Origin: Liolophura sinensis
Taxonomy: Eukaryota > Mollusca > Polyplacophora > Chitonida > Chitonidae
DNA length: 64,000 nt
Direction of reading: 5' to 3'
Assembly (NCBI RefSeq): GCF_032854445.1
Contig: NC_088295.1
Coordinates: 72,258,028 to 72,322,027 of the forward strand
The position numbers were made by a program, and so were the translations under genes. Positions 25,501-36,042 of the stretch are shown one piece after another (within the stretch, counting starts at the first letter, position 1; each line of letters starts with the position of its first letter). Under the pieces are notes generated by a model, which worked only from the letters and a program-made list of their open reading frames with translations, was not told the origin of the DNA and searched no databases.

Positions 25501-27357
25501 TAATTGCATAACCTGCAATAAAGTTACAGCAGATGAGCCACCATATACGTTGTCAAGAAAGCTCGTCCATGTATTTTTTTTTTGTTTTGTTTTGTTTGCC
25601 AACAATCCAAAACCACAGATTCATAAATATATCCGAGTGTTTACCGTCTAACACTTCGCCGTAGATATATCTACTTATGTGTTAGGCATCCAGTCGTCAA
25701 CACAAAATGTGGGGGTTCAGATGTGCGGAGAATATTGAGTGATAATAACAGAACAAAGTATCGTAATATATAGTCTAAATTAGTCTTTCTTTTATTACAT
25801 TACTCGTAGATTATAATTACTTTAGATGATTGACTGCGTACCTTTGTTTCGCAATTCACACATTTAGTACTTACGGATTAACGAAAGGAGAATTCAAACA
25901 ATATCAATATCTGATTTTGTCAGATTGTATGCGAAATATTCAAATCACAGTTCAGACCGTCAATCGGTATAAAATCTCACGACAAATTCCATAAAATTAA
26001 CAATTTCCTCTAAGAGGAGGATTGCCACTCACTTGAAATAGTATAACAATCTAAGCACAACCGCTACATGTTAAGGGGAGAATGCACAGGGTACAGTGTA
26101 TGTATTTGCTATATATACCCAATTCACAGCCTAACGTAATGTTATATAATCATAAGTTTTGCTATATTTTTAACATAATTTTGCGAAAAAAATCACTTCG
26201 ATAAGTTTCTTTGATGAAGATTTTTCCACATACATGTAGATCGCTCTTAAATCTGCAGCATGGTGTAAAAAAATCGATTAGAATTAAAACCTAGAAACGA
26301 GAAAGCTGGCGTGAAATCCCGGTTTATTATACGCAACTATGAGTTCTTTTCAGTCGAATAGAGAAGAGAGTCGAAATCGATAAGTAATCAAACTTAAATA
26401 GAGTTCTGAAAAATGAGAATGCCATCTGACAAGTTGGCAATTTTCGGAGGTGTGTTAAGTTCGTGTTTACATGGAGCCCAGCAGCTGTCACGTGATGTTA
26501 TATCACTCTCGTGACAAACGCTGAGCAGATGATCGTCTTTTTGTGTTACACAATATGATGTGAGCGATGTGCCAGAAGTTCACAGTGATTAAGCAACGGA
26601 AAAGCCTTAGAAGCCTTCTAGGGGGGAAATCGTTTACGCGTGTGAATGGAATTTGAAGTTGAGAGGAGGAAACGGGACCCGGCATTCAGATTTACTCAAC
26701 AAGAACTTATAAGTGGACACCATATACCCCTCCCTGAGACTGGGAGCAGACAAATGCGTTTTGACCTGTTCCCTGCCATCGTTTGTTCCAGTTTGCCAAC
26801 ACGGCTGTAGAGTCTACACGGCTCGCGAGAATTCGGGAATATTGGACAATTTGCACGAACTGAATACCCGAAATCTACTATAATTGAAAATGGCTGTAAG
26901 CTGATAAATTGCGCATATATCAATGAAAAACTATTGAAACACTGACACTGGTCATGAAATTTCGACACTTCTATTGGGGCAAGAAAAAACCCCAATAAGC
27001 TGCAACCAAATTGCTTCTGACTTTATGTTTTATGAAAGAAATTTAAACGGTTAAAATTTGCGGAATAATCTCATGTTCAATGAACTTAACTGTAATAGGC
27101 TATAATAACGCCAGCGGAACGAGCCAGTCATAGCTGGAAACGTCGTCTTTAAATCTCAACAACTTTGAAACGTGGTTAGGTCAGGAGGCTAATCGGGCGT
27201 GTTTGAGTGGATAAGAGCTAAGTGTTGCAGGGGCTATAACGTGCAAGTCATATAAATCCTTTACTATATGTTGATCACAAACAGTTGTTCCCCTTGAACC
27301 GGTACGAAGCTCACAGTTTTTGTCCATTGCTGATGTCGGGTTGGTAGCAAATTATGT
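19581..27357. other. Long non-coding stretch between SINEs, intergenic between the two receptor genes
   Basis: I see no domain-bearing ORF, RNA gene or clear repeat apart from a degenerate (attc)n patch near 22478-22560 and scattered homopolymers. It may contain regulatory sequence for either receptor gene, but none is identifiable. Confidence 0.35.
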
Positions 27358-27371
27358 TATTAGGGTTTTCG

Positions 27372-27610
27372 GGGCCGCCGTGACAACAGCGCGCAATAGC
27401 CCATGTCCCTCTCAACAATGCGGTCGCTGTGAGTTCAAGTCCAGCTCATGCTGGCTTTTCCTCCGGCTGTGAGTGGGAAGGTCTTCCATCAACCTGCGGA
27501 TGGTCGAGGGTTTCCACCGGGCTCTGCCCGTTTTCCACCCACCGGCCACCGTCGTATAGGTGAAATATGGTTGAGTACGACGTAAAACACCAATCAAATA
27601 AATACATAAA
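27372..27610 (+). mobile_element. tRNA-derived SINE, near full length, with 14-bp target-site duplication
   Basis: It has a degenerate head, an intact B-box (gagttcaagtcc) and the full body and tail. The 14-mer tattagggttttcg flanks it at 27358-27371 and 27611-27624 without mismatch, so the insertion is comparatively recent or well preserved. Confidence 0.93.
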
Positions 27611-27780
27611 TATTAGGGTTTTCGATTGAATGTTTCCTGTTTTGTCTAAAAAAAAACTGATAGCTGTTTTAATGTCTGAATCCATCACACATTTAAACCT
27701 AGTACATACGATTTTGCCATCCCATTTATATTATCAGTGTTAAGTGAATAAAGGGTACATCAAAAGGAAATAGACAAATA

Positions 27781-27985
27781 TGATTAAATACGTACTGGAC
27801 ACAGACAGTAAGACTAGGGCAGCGACGACAGTGTGATAGGTCAATGGTCAAACAGGACGTAAAATGCGGCCTCTTGTCAATTTACCTCAATCAGGGTTTT
27901 TAGTCTAACTGTTCATATAACTGCGTAAATAGTAGCAACTTAAACGCCCCCTAGCACCATGGCTTAAGCAGAATTAGGTAAAACA
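27781..27985 (+). repeat. Unclassified interspersed repeat, copy C
   Basis: This long copy includes gcagcgacgacagtgtgata, cggcctcttgtcaatttacc, aactgttcatataa and the terminal block ccctagcaccatggcttaag followed by cagaattaggt. The terminal block is shared with copy D about 360 bases downstream. Confidence 0.75.
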
Positions 27986-28140
27986 ATATGTTAATTGCAA
28001 TTTATAAGACGTCACTAATCTAGAATTACAAATGATGTGTTGTCATCACATCTTACATGCGATCACATTAAAACAATGTAAAGGGACCAGGCCTCTGGTG
28101 CTTAGCCCACCAGCAGAATCCTGGTTTATGCAGGAATACA

Positions 28141-28316
28141 ATATAATTAAAGACGTACAGCAAAGAGAGTAAGACCAGAGCAGCGACGACAGTGGGCAAA
28201 TGGTTACAGGTAACCGACTCAGTCAGTGTTTTATTCGAACTGTTCATGTAAATGCGAAAATAGTAGAAATTTACAGGGACCCTAGCACCATGGCTTAAGC
28301 AGAATTAGGTGAAAAA
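28141..28316 (+). repeat. Unclassified interspersed repeat, copy D
   Basis: It shares gacgtacag, the gcagcgacgacagtg core, aactgttcatgtaaatgc and the ccctagcaccatggcttaag end block with copies A and C. It has small internal deletions relative to copy C. Confidence 0.75.
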
Positions 28317-28975
28317 AGTAAAGTCATTTCAAGGGGAATGAAGAAAGTTTATTATGCCAAAAGAAAGATGAAAACAAAATCGACTTGAGGCTTATTATAT
28401 ATTTCTTAATAGTCCCTCTGTTTATTTAATACTTTCCGTCCATGGTCATCGATAGATTTATTAAAAACGCAGAACCACTTTAACTCTCTCCCACGGGCTC
28501 TTCCCTCAACAGAGTTGTTTTGACAGCTTTCTTCGTTACTTCGCAACTAGAGGCTTCTTAATTTACGGATTGACCGCTTGGAACTTAGGAAAACTTTAGT
28601 TTGAAGCCAATTTTACGCCCAAAGAAGAAAGCTAAGGAATCTTAGAACACACCCGACACTGGATATTAAGAAATAAAAGAGGGTCTGGTTAAGATACCGT
28701 TTCATGCAGAAGCATCGTGACAGAGTGCTAAGAAATTTAACACCTGGATAACAATAGCTCGTAAGTAATTTACAGACACCATTCAAAACTATTTCCTACA
28801 GGTTACCATATTGTTCTATCATTCACTGACAGGCTTTCAAAATTTGCTTCTTTCCATGTATGGCTAATGGAGACCCAGTATTGAATGCAAAGTGTGCCTG
28901 ATTGAGAACCGGGTATTTATTATGAACATTCTTAGCTGTCTCCATAACACTGTTAATCACATGTCAAAGGCGCTG

Positions 28976-29216
28976 GGTGGCCTGAGTTGGTTAGCGCGCC
29001 AGGAGTCTCTCACTAATACGGTCGCTGTGAGTTCAAATCCAGCTCATGCTGGCTTCTTCTCCGGCAGTATATGGGAAGGTCTGTCAGTAACCTACGGATG
29101 GCCGTGGGTTTTCCCCGGACTCTGCCCGGTTTCCTCCCATCATAATGCTGGCCGCCGTCGTATATGTGAAACATTATTGAGTACTGCGTGTAACACCAAT
29201 CAAATGAATAAATAAA
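28976..29216 (+). mobile_element. tRNA-derived SINE with 12-bp target-site duplication
   Basis: It includes a shortened head, the B-box (gagttcaaatcc), body, 3' block and AAATA tail. The flanks tcaaaggcgctg (28964-28975) and tcaaaggcactg (29217-29228) differ at one base, so they are a slightly aged target-site duplication. Confidence 0.92.
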
Positions 29217-29260
29217 TCAAAGGCACTGTACCAAACAATTAACAGACCTGAGTTACAAAT

Positions 29261-29314
29261 ATTTTTAAAGACAGCAATCCTAATCCTAAAATAAGGATTG
29301 CTGTCTTTAAAAAT
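29261..29314. repeat. Perfect 21-bp inverted repeat with 12-base loop
   Basis: Bases 29261-29281 (atttttaaagacagcaatcct) pair exactly with 29294-29314. The hairpin lies about 30 bases past the SINE at 28976. It could be a palindromic transposon end, a structured RNA or a local inversion-duplication; sequence alone does not decide. Confidence 0.9.
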
Positions 29315-30429
29315 GTCAGTAGAAATGAAAGGCACAATGCTTGACTGGTATATTGCTCCCTGTCGTCGCTTCTAGGGCATACCTTCTTTATCATGCTTGA
29401 TTGCAAGAACACTAATATCATTTTTATTGTCCGTTTAAATCACATTAAGCCTAAATAATCTGTTTACAAAAAGGGATTTACAACACATCGCAATATAAAG
29501 AGGACCAGCATGGTCTTATAATATGGGAACATGTTGAGTAAGGACCACTGCTTTTTTTCTCACGCTGTGACGTTTATGTTCAACGGCATTTCTTTTCGAG
29601 GTTAACTAAGGAAAAAGTGCTCTCATTAGATTGTCCGTACTACAGTATATCCAATACGGGAAACTTGCTATACAGGAGCAATGAAATACCACGAGAGACT
29701 TGAACGTTGTTATGTATGTATATGTATATTTGGAATTTCCATCGTACTTTCACTCTTTCACTTTTTTTTTCACTCATATGACGACGAGGAGTCTCGTGTC
29801 TTCTTCAGGCAAGGCAATTCCCTGCCGCCAAAGTGCTGCCGCCACTGCTGAAAACCAAGAGAGGAAACAACAAGTACCATTTTAATGTCTTTGATATGTC
29901 CCAACCAGGGTTTTATCCCGGGTTTCCCGACTTCGAGGCTTGAACGTTTGTGCTTGATTTGGTTTACATCGTATGGTACTTTGGCCTTGGGTTTTGCACC
30001 TTCATTCAGTTGTGCAAAAGCAGGTTGGTGGGTAAACACAATCCAATACAGCCCGGTGGAAATCAGCAGCCTTCGTTCATGGAAGACGGTACATTAAAGC
30101 CACAGCTGAAGTACCGAGAGTTGAAATTGAACTTGCTCTCTCTTGCCTCAAGAGCTTCTTCGTCTGTAACTAAAGAGACACTTTAGACAACTAAGCTTGC
30201 GAGAATTCCCCACTTAACATCTATACCCTTGACTCATTGATGTATATTTTTTCCCTTTAATAGACTGTCATTATTGGCAATGCAAGGACCATCAAAGTGT
30301 TTACAACCGGTTGTTCGACTATCAATAAACTGTAGGCTTTTGGACAAAATATGATTTAAGGAAATGTTATAATTATTCGTCCGTAGCAAGCACGGTAACT
30401 TTTTAAGTGACACTCTGAGGGACACCGTC
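29315..30429. other. Non-coding stretch upstream of the receptor gene 2 CpG block
   Basis: Overlapping short frames between 29770 and 30186 on both strands have no recognisable domain. No repeat or RNA gene was seen. Confidence 0.3.
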
Positions 30430-30600
30430 AAGTTCCCGGATGCACTGGTTCCAAAAAATCGCGTGATCACCGGAGCAGTTGTCGGCGTGTAACGGACAAG
30501 ATGTTTCCTCTGTAGAGCAAAAACCGGGGGCGCGGACTACCGGTACAGGTGAGTTAGTGTGTAGCGGAAGTGACAGAGACACGCCAGGGCTTCGAATATC
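30430..30600 (+). promoter_or_regulatory. CpG-rich block with strong splice donor: candidate promoter and first exon of receptor gene 2
   Basis: About 15 CpG dinucleotides fall within roughly 175 bases, in sharp contrast to the AT-rich surroundings. The block contains ACAG|GTGAGT with the junction at 30548/30549, an almost perfect splice donor on the + strand. It lies about 1.04 kb upstream of the receptor ATG at 31588. A non-coding first exon ending at 30548 and spliced to an acceptor near 31449, 31516 or 31541 would fit. The promoter role is inference. Confidence 0.45.
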
Positions 30601-31440
30601 AAATTACAACAACAAAAACATGTTTTTATATACAAGAACGACAAATAATTAGGATGAATGTCAGTGTCAAGGCTGATCCAGGACTACATTCATCTTAATA
30701 AGATTTGCCGCAGATTTTTTATATATTTTTTTATTTCTACCTAACTTTTTCGATTTTTGCCTACTAGTTTCTGCATGTTTTTACTGCTCAATTGAGAGTG
30801 CATTTTTTGTTTTGCAACATTTTATGCAAGACTCTATAGAGAGGAAGGAATGTCTGGTCAGAAAGCAATACAAGTATGGTGGTGGAGGAAAATAATTTTT
30901 AGTGATAAATCCGTCACTATTGCAAATGATGATATTTACACAAAATTCCGCTTTAAGTTAGAATCTCTGGGATGTTATACAGTAACCAATACAAATTATC
31001 TATATTAGAATCAAGTTTCTGTTCAGGAAACAAAGCGAGTAATTTTGACGAACTTCCTCTCGGTAAAGTTTATTGATTTATTGTGACTAAGGTATTGGTG
31101 TCTATCTGAAAGTTGATCATACTTGCTTCAAACAGAACAGTTGTGGAATTAACGATCAATAGGCCTGTGTGGTGTGTCAGATTACATCACTGATAAAAGG
31201 GAGTATGACTTGTTCACTTGTATATTAGTGCGTGTCTTGGTTGTCACGCGTCAAAGGATTCCTTATGATATATTATACTCGACGGAAGTGTGGCTTCGGA
31301 ATTCATGATGGTATCTCCGCTCAGATACTAATGTTTTCACATTATTTGTTTAAAATAACCCCTACATCATCATTAGCTGTAATATGTCAAGTGAAACCAA
31401 AAGTATTTAAGGTTCTCTCCTACACCAAAACGGTCAACAA
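30601..31440 (+). other. Probable leader intron of receptor gene 2; no other feature seen
   Basis: This AT-rich stretch lies between the CpG-rich donor block and the receptor start. It has no recognisable repeat or coding segment. The acceptor is not obvious; candidate AG dinucleotides are at 31448-31449, 31515-31516 and 31540-31541. Confidence 0.3.
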
Positions 31441-31587
31441 CATCCCCAGGCTTTTGACTGTCAGTGTCAGTTACCGTTAAAAGCAGTTTTGGTGCATGGT
31501 TTTCGGCTAAAGCACAGGTATTTATCAATCGCAACGTTCAGGAAAAGGACTTCTGCTGAAACTTTCACCATCACTGGATCAGTCGCC

Positions 31588-32907
31588 ATGGCAGATGTTA
31601 GCACAACGCTGTTTTTTGAGAAACCGGAGAATATGACTAACGAACCTACAGAGACAGTTTCCACCAACGCTACAAGTCCTTTGATTCCATCCTACCTGGA
31701 ATTTTATAACTGGATAAATGACGAAGCTGAAAAGCTACCTTATTACAAAGCAGCTTTTGTGTTCAAGGTAGGCTATTTTTATGTATTGCCTATTGTAGCA
31801 CTGGTGTGTAACTTTCTGACAGTGGGAACCATGATGCGCCTTAAACCCTTCACCAGCACTTCGCTGTACATCTGCAGCCTTGCCATCGCAGATACCCTAG
31901 TTCTCTTTCTAAGGTCCTTGTCAGAGATGGTGGAAGATTTCGATCTGCAGCTTGGGGATTACGGTTGTGGAGTTCTGACTTTCGTCCTTAACCTCATGGT
32001 TCATGTTGCCGTGTGGACAATCGTGGTCATGACACTTGAGCGGTTTGTCGCCGTGGTCTACCCGCTTCACGTTACCGCCTTGTTTACAATGAAGAAAACC
32101 AAGCTGTCAATTGCCATGCTATACGTTGTCTTCTCTTTGATCGACGCGCACTTCATCTACACCTACAGCATGGGTTATACCGATTCCAGACATTCCGGCT
32201 ATTACTGCAGACATAGGCCCGGCACAACCTTTTGGTCGTACAACATTTGGTTCTGGTTAAACAGCGCTCTATTTGCCATCATTCCCTGCTCATCGCTATT
32301 GATTCTGAACATCGTCATCATTGTCGGAATGAGGTCATCCTTGAAGAAGCAGAAGCGGATGGTCCTAGATGACAGCGGTAAAAAGGACGCGCAGCAGAGA
32401 CAGGTGACTGTTATGTTACTGTCAATGTCCTTCGCTTACATAGTCTTCTTTGTCCCCGTTTCCATCTATATGGTGGCTTCGATTGGATTCAACGTCTACG
32501 AGAGTCCCGAGATTCTAGCCTGGTTTATGTTCGTAACTCGGGTCGTATTCTTTTTCAGCAGTTTGAACCACGCTGTCAACTTCGTGTTCTATTTCGCAAG
32601 CAACAGTAGATTTCGCGTCGCACTCGTTCAGTTCTTGAAATGCCAGAAAGTTTCCGCGAAGAAAGTGGTCAAGGTGAAAACGGGCGATTCCACTGTCAAC
32701 ACGGTGAGTTCAGGCGTGTCGTCCACGGGAAATCAAGCAAATGGGACACACAGTGCTGACAACGGCGAGGCTTCACAGTCGTGTACGAACCCTAACCATA
32801 CATTGCCCAATTCCAATGGCCTAAACCATTCGCTAAACCGCGCCGGTGAAACAAGCCACAGCACCTCTCAATCACAGCCATCGGCTCTGGAGTCATCGCG
32901 CCTCTAG
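31588..32907 (+). CDS. Rhodopsin-family (class A) G-protein-coupled receptor, orphan, 439 aa, paralogue of the 15.7-kb gene
   Basis: This is a seven-transmembrane receptor with unknown ligand. Numbering from ATG 31588, helices lie at about 59-83, 92-112, 127-150, 172-193, 219-247, 272-297 and 311-337. Landmarks are N75 (1.50), D102 (2.50), C127 and C207 (disulphide), E151-R152-F153, P233 (5.50), P290 (6.50) and N331-F-V-F-Y335. Sequons lie at N15 and N27. The tail of about 100 residues is rich in Ser, Thr and Asn and much longer than in the paralogue. An in-frame ATG at 31489 would add 33 residues. I prefer 31588 because its context (gtcgccATGG) is near-ideal and the resulting MAD... matches MAE... 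of the paralogue. Strongly shared blocks include ERFVAV, LFTM followed by two basic residues, and QQRQ before helix 6. Both genes are on the same strand about 15 kb apart, so tandem duplication is likely. Position 3.39 is Ala here and Ser in the paralogue, so sodium-site use may differ. Confidence 0.95.
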   Translation: MADVSTTLFFEKPENMTNEPTETVSTNATSPLIPSYLEFYNWINDEAEKLPYYKAAFVFKVGYFYVLPIVALVCNFLTVGTMMRLKPFTSTSLYICSLAIADTLVLFLRSLSEMVEDFDLQLGDYGCGVLTFVLNLMVHVAVWTIVVMTLERFVAVVYPLHVTALFTMKKTKLSIAMLYVVFSLIDAHFIYTYSMGYTDSRHSGYYCRHRPGTTFWSYNIWFWLNSALFAIIPCSSLLILNIVIIVGMRSSLKKQKRMVLDDSGKKDAQQRQVTVMLLSMSFAYIVFFVPVSIYMVASIGFNVYESPEILAWFMFVTRVVFFFSSLNHAVNFVFYFASNSRFRVALVQFLKCQKVSAKKVVKVKTGDSTVNTVSSGVSSTGNQANGTHSADNGEASQSCTNPNHTLPNSNGLNHSLNRAGETSHSTSQSQPSALESSRL

Positions 32908-33488
32908 GTGGTAAGAAGATGGTTAACACACTGCGCATGCTGCGTGTATTTTTGAATGTGAGATACATCATGATTAGTCATGACTGAATAGCGTATCCAT
33001 GGATTCAATGATTTGTATGATTAATAACTGTTGTCTATTTGTTACAATTAAAAGATGCACATTTCTAAAACGTTTTAAACATGTGGTGAAATATTTTTAT
33101 TTTTTGATGGAAATTCATCCCAACTGCATTTGTAATATATTTATCTCACTTTACAAACCCAAGATGTTTGTGATAAGTTTGACGGTACAGCATTTTAACG
33201 AGTTTGTGTCGTATTTCCTAGTCGTTTGCTTGCAATTATATTCCTTTCCAGATGCTTGTGATGACTGTGTACTTTTCATTCCTTGCCCCTATTTTTCCCT
33301 ATTTAAACTGAAAACCCTTTAAAACCCTGTAACTGTATCAGTTACAGTTAGGTTATTTGAGTTCTAGAAAACAACCGTCTGTAATATATTAAACGTTTCT
33401 TTTTCTTCACGTTCTTCTTATTTTTTTGTATTATTTGAATTAGTTTTATGTCAGACCATGGCCTGTTGCTGTTGTTTTTCACAAAGTT

Positions 33489-33750
33489 GAGGCCTCCATG
33501 GCTCAGTTAGTTAGCGCGCTGGCACAGCGTAATGACCCAGGAGTCTCTCACCAATGCGGTCGCTGTGAGTTCAAATCCAGCTCATGCTGGCTTCTTCTCC
33601 GGCCGTACGGGGGAAGGTGTGGCAGCAACCTGCGGATGGTTTCTCCTGGGCTCTGCCAGGTTTCCTCCCACCTTAATGCTGGCCGCCGTCGTATAAGTGA
33701 AATATTCTTGAAGCATGGCGTAAAACACCAAGCAAATAAATAAATAAATT
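33489..33750 (+). mobile_element. tRNA-derived SINE, full length with intact A- and B-boxes
   Basis: This is the best-preserved copy in the window. The A-box region is tggctcagttag (33499-33510) and the B-box gagttcaaatcc (33567-33578). They are followed by the ctcatgctgg block, body, gccgccgtcgtataagtg block and an AAATA tail. Polymerase III boxes are present, but expression is not shown. Confidence 0.93.
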
Positions 33751-33817
33751 TCACTAAAAAATAAAAGTTTTTCGTCGTCAATATCTTTTAAATAAAAATT
33801 TACGTTACTCACAGATT

Positions 33818-34105
33818 CCGGGCCTCAGTGGCCAAGGTGGTTAACGTAGGAGCGCGGTGCAAGGACCCAGAAACCTCTCATCAATGCGGGGAGCAGTGAG
33901 CTGAAGTCCATCTCATGCTGGCTTCCTGTCCGGCAGTATATTGGAAGATCATCCAGCAACCTGCGCATGGTTGTGGGTTTCCATGGGCTCTGCCTGGTGT
34001 CCTTTTGGCATAATGGTGGCCATGGTGCTATAAGTGAAATATTACTATATAATATTAATATATTAGAGTACGGCGTAACACACGAATCAGATAAATATGT
34101 AAATA
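33818..34105 (+). mobile_element. tRNA-derived SINE, diverged copy in tandem with the preceding one
   Basis: Head, ctcatgctggcttcctgtcc, body and 3' block are present in the same order as the copy 70 bases upstream, but with many substitutions and an AT-rich insertion (about 34046-34064) within the 3' block. It is clearly older than its neighbour. Confidence 0.85.
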
Positions 34106-35170
34106 TTCACTGAGATAGCCAAGGCATGTGCCCCCACCCCCTTCTCGCCTTTACCCTTACCCTGTATACTGTGTCACTGGTTTACTGTTGAAAGTTCATG
34201 TACTTGTATTACGATTTTGTTGTACCTTAAAATTATGAAACATGACCAGCGAACTGTTTATCCGTGTGGACTATCAGTCGAGGTTAAATATCATTTCAGT
34301 GTATGCTAGAAATTTCTAGAAAAACGCCAAGGCAATTTTTTAATCGTATACGGTAAGATGTCACTTGGGCCACTGGTTCGCCGACTGGCAATCTACACTT
34401 ATATAATTATAACGTATTCCCAGCTGCTGTATATACAAAGATTTGGTACGTTATTTAGGTTATCTGAAGAGGAAGTTTACTTTCGCTGAGTGTTGGCTGT
34501 GTACATGTAGTGCCTGTCTGTTGGGTGTGAGTTTATGATGTTCTCTTGTACTCTTCATGTTATATATTGGGATAGATGAAACAACCATGGAATCAATGTA
34601 ACGTTAAACCTTTAACCTGTTTGTTATGCTTTGCTGTAATATATATCATGCAAGGTAAATTTATCTTTTAATGTCCTTTTTGACAGAAATTGGAAGAAAA
34701 ACACATTTGCAGAATGGGGACGATCCTAATTTCTGTAACATTTCTGACGCACCTATTTATCCATGTGTTCCAATAAACAGGTTGCGTAAAACAGCGCCAA
34801 AATATCAAAGAAAGCAGGAGATGGTGAATTTCGAATTACATATCTTCTGTAACAAGTGCCGTTGTATAGTTGTGTAACGTGTAAAAAATGAATCATAATG
34901 CTAAATTATCTTGTTTTTCAACAAAATACTAGAGCGGTTTTTCCTTTTGTAACAAGCTCTGCTTGTACGTTCACAACTAACCTCCTTTAGCCCTGAAATT
35001 TCGACTAATAGAGGCTAGTTCCAGTCTTTGAGCTTGTGTATGTATACATACATGTATGAAGTAGAAAATAAATATTACAAACTCAGGTGTAAAAATGACA
35101 TGGTTAGTAAAAAAAATTGTAAATAAAAAAAAATAGTAACACAACTTTTAAAGTTTCAGTTATGTTTTTT
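34106..35170. other. T-rich non-coding stretch downstream of receptor gene 2
   Basis: No coding sequence or repeat was recognised. It could be part of a long 3' UTR. Confidence 0.3.
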
Positions 35171-35174
35171 TTAA

Positions 35175-35247
35175 TAAGTCGTGATCACGACTTACCAAAG
35201 ATCTCGTGCTAACGACTTAACGAAGATCTCGTGCGCACGACATAATC
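35175..35247. repeat. Palindromic 25-bp repeat unit, two copies plus partial
   Basis: A perfect 20-bp palindrome (taagtcgtgatcacgactta, 35175-35194) leads into two 25-base units beginning acgactta and containing aagatctcgtgc (35187-35211 and 35212-35236), then a third start, acgacataatc. The motifs themselves are partly self-complementary. Confidence 0.85.
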
Positions 35248-35454
35248 TTGCATTTCTGTTGGTCAGTTATCTTGAGAGCACAACCTATTTTTAAAAAAAC
35301 GCAAATGACCCTTTGAAAGTTGTGTGTGTGTTTTTTTTCTATTAATATATTTTTCTAACCATGTCACTTTTATGGTTCCGTTGTAGACTTACCTTACTAG
35401 TTTCACATGACTGTGTATTATAAATTATAGTTTCAAATGACGTTGTATTAAGAA

Positions 35455-35580
35455 TTGGGCCGTGTCGCATTATTGACGAGCGTTACTATCGGCCGGCGCC
35501 CGCGTCCATAACTCCGCAGCTATACAGAATAAATATCCTACGCATGGGGCTGTATTCCTCGCCTGTTCGGCGAATGCAGT
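35455..35580. other. Small CpG-rich cluster
   Basis: gacgagcg and tatcggccggcgcccgcgtc bring about ten CpGs together within some 70 bases of otherwise AT-rich DNA. No ORF or known element was recognised. Confidence 0.5.
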
Positions 35581-36042
35581 AGTTTATCCACTGCGTATTG
35601 ACCAATGAGAAGTGTAAAAATATTGTGATAAATATATGTATCTGCTATGATATGAATGAGTATACCATTCATCATCATAGGTTTTCATTCCTGATTGTTA
35701 CCGCCTCCAGTTACAAACATTTCAGTATTGAATTTTAAACATGTAACAAAGATTACATTGAACTTGGGATGCTGTAAATGTTTTACCATGAAATACTGTG
35801 GACATGATTATGAATTGTTTGTATACCAACTACTACAATTGTTAAGTTCATTGTTTTACCCCTATTTCAAAGTAGTTCTTATTCGTATGATGGCATGTGT
35901 TATATGTTAAGATGTTCAGAGCATTTCATATTGTACCATTGGTCTTTGTTATGTTTATGATGTGTATAAAACCTGTCATGAGGTAAACTGTAACCCGATC
36001 AAAGTCTTATTACAGATTCTATAACGTTTCAGTAACTTTTTG

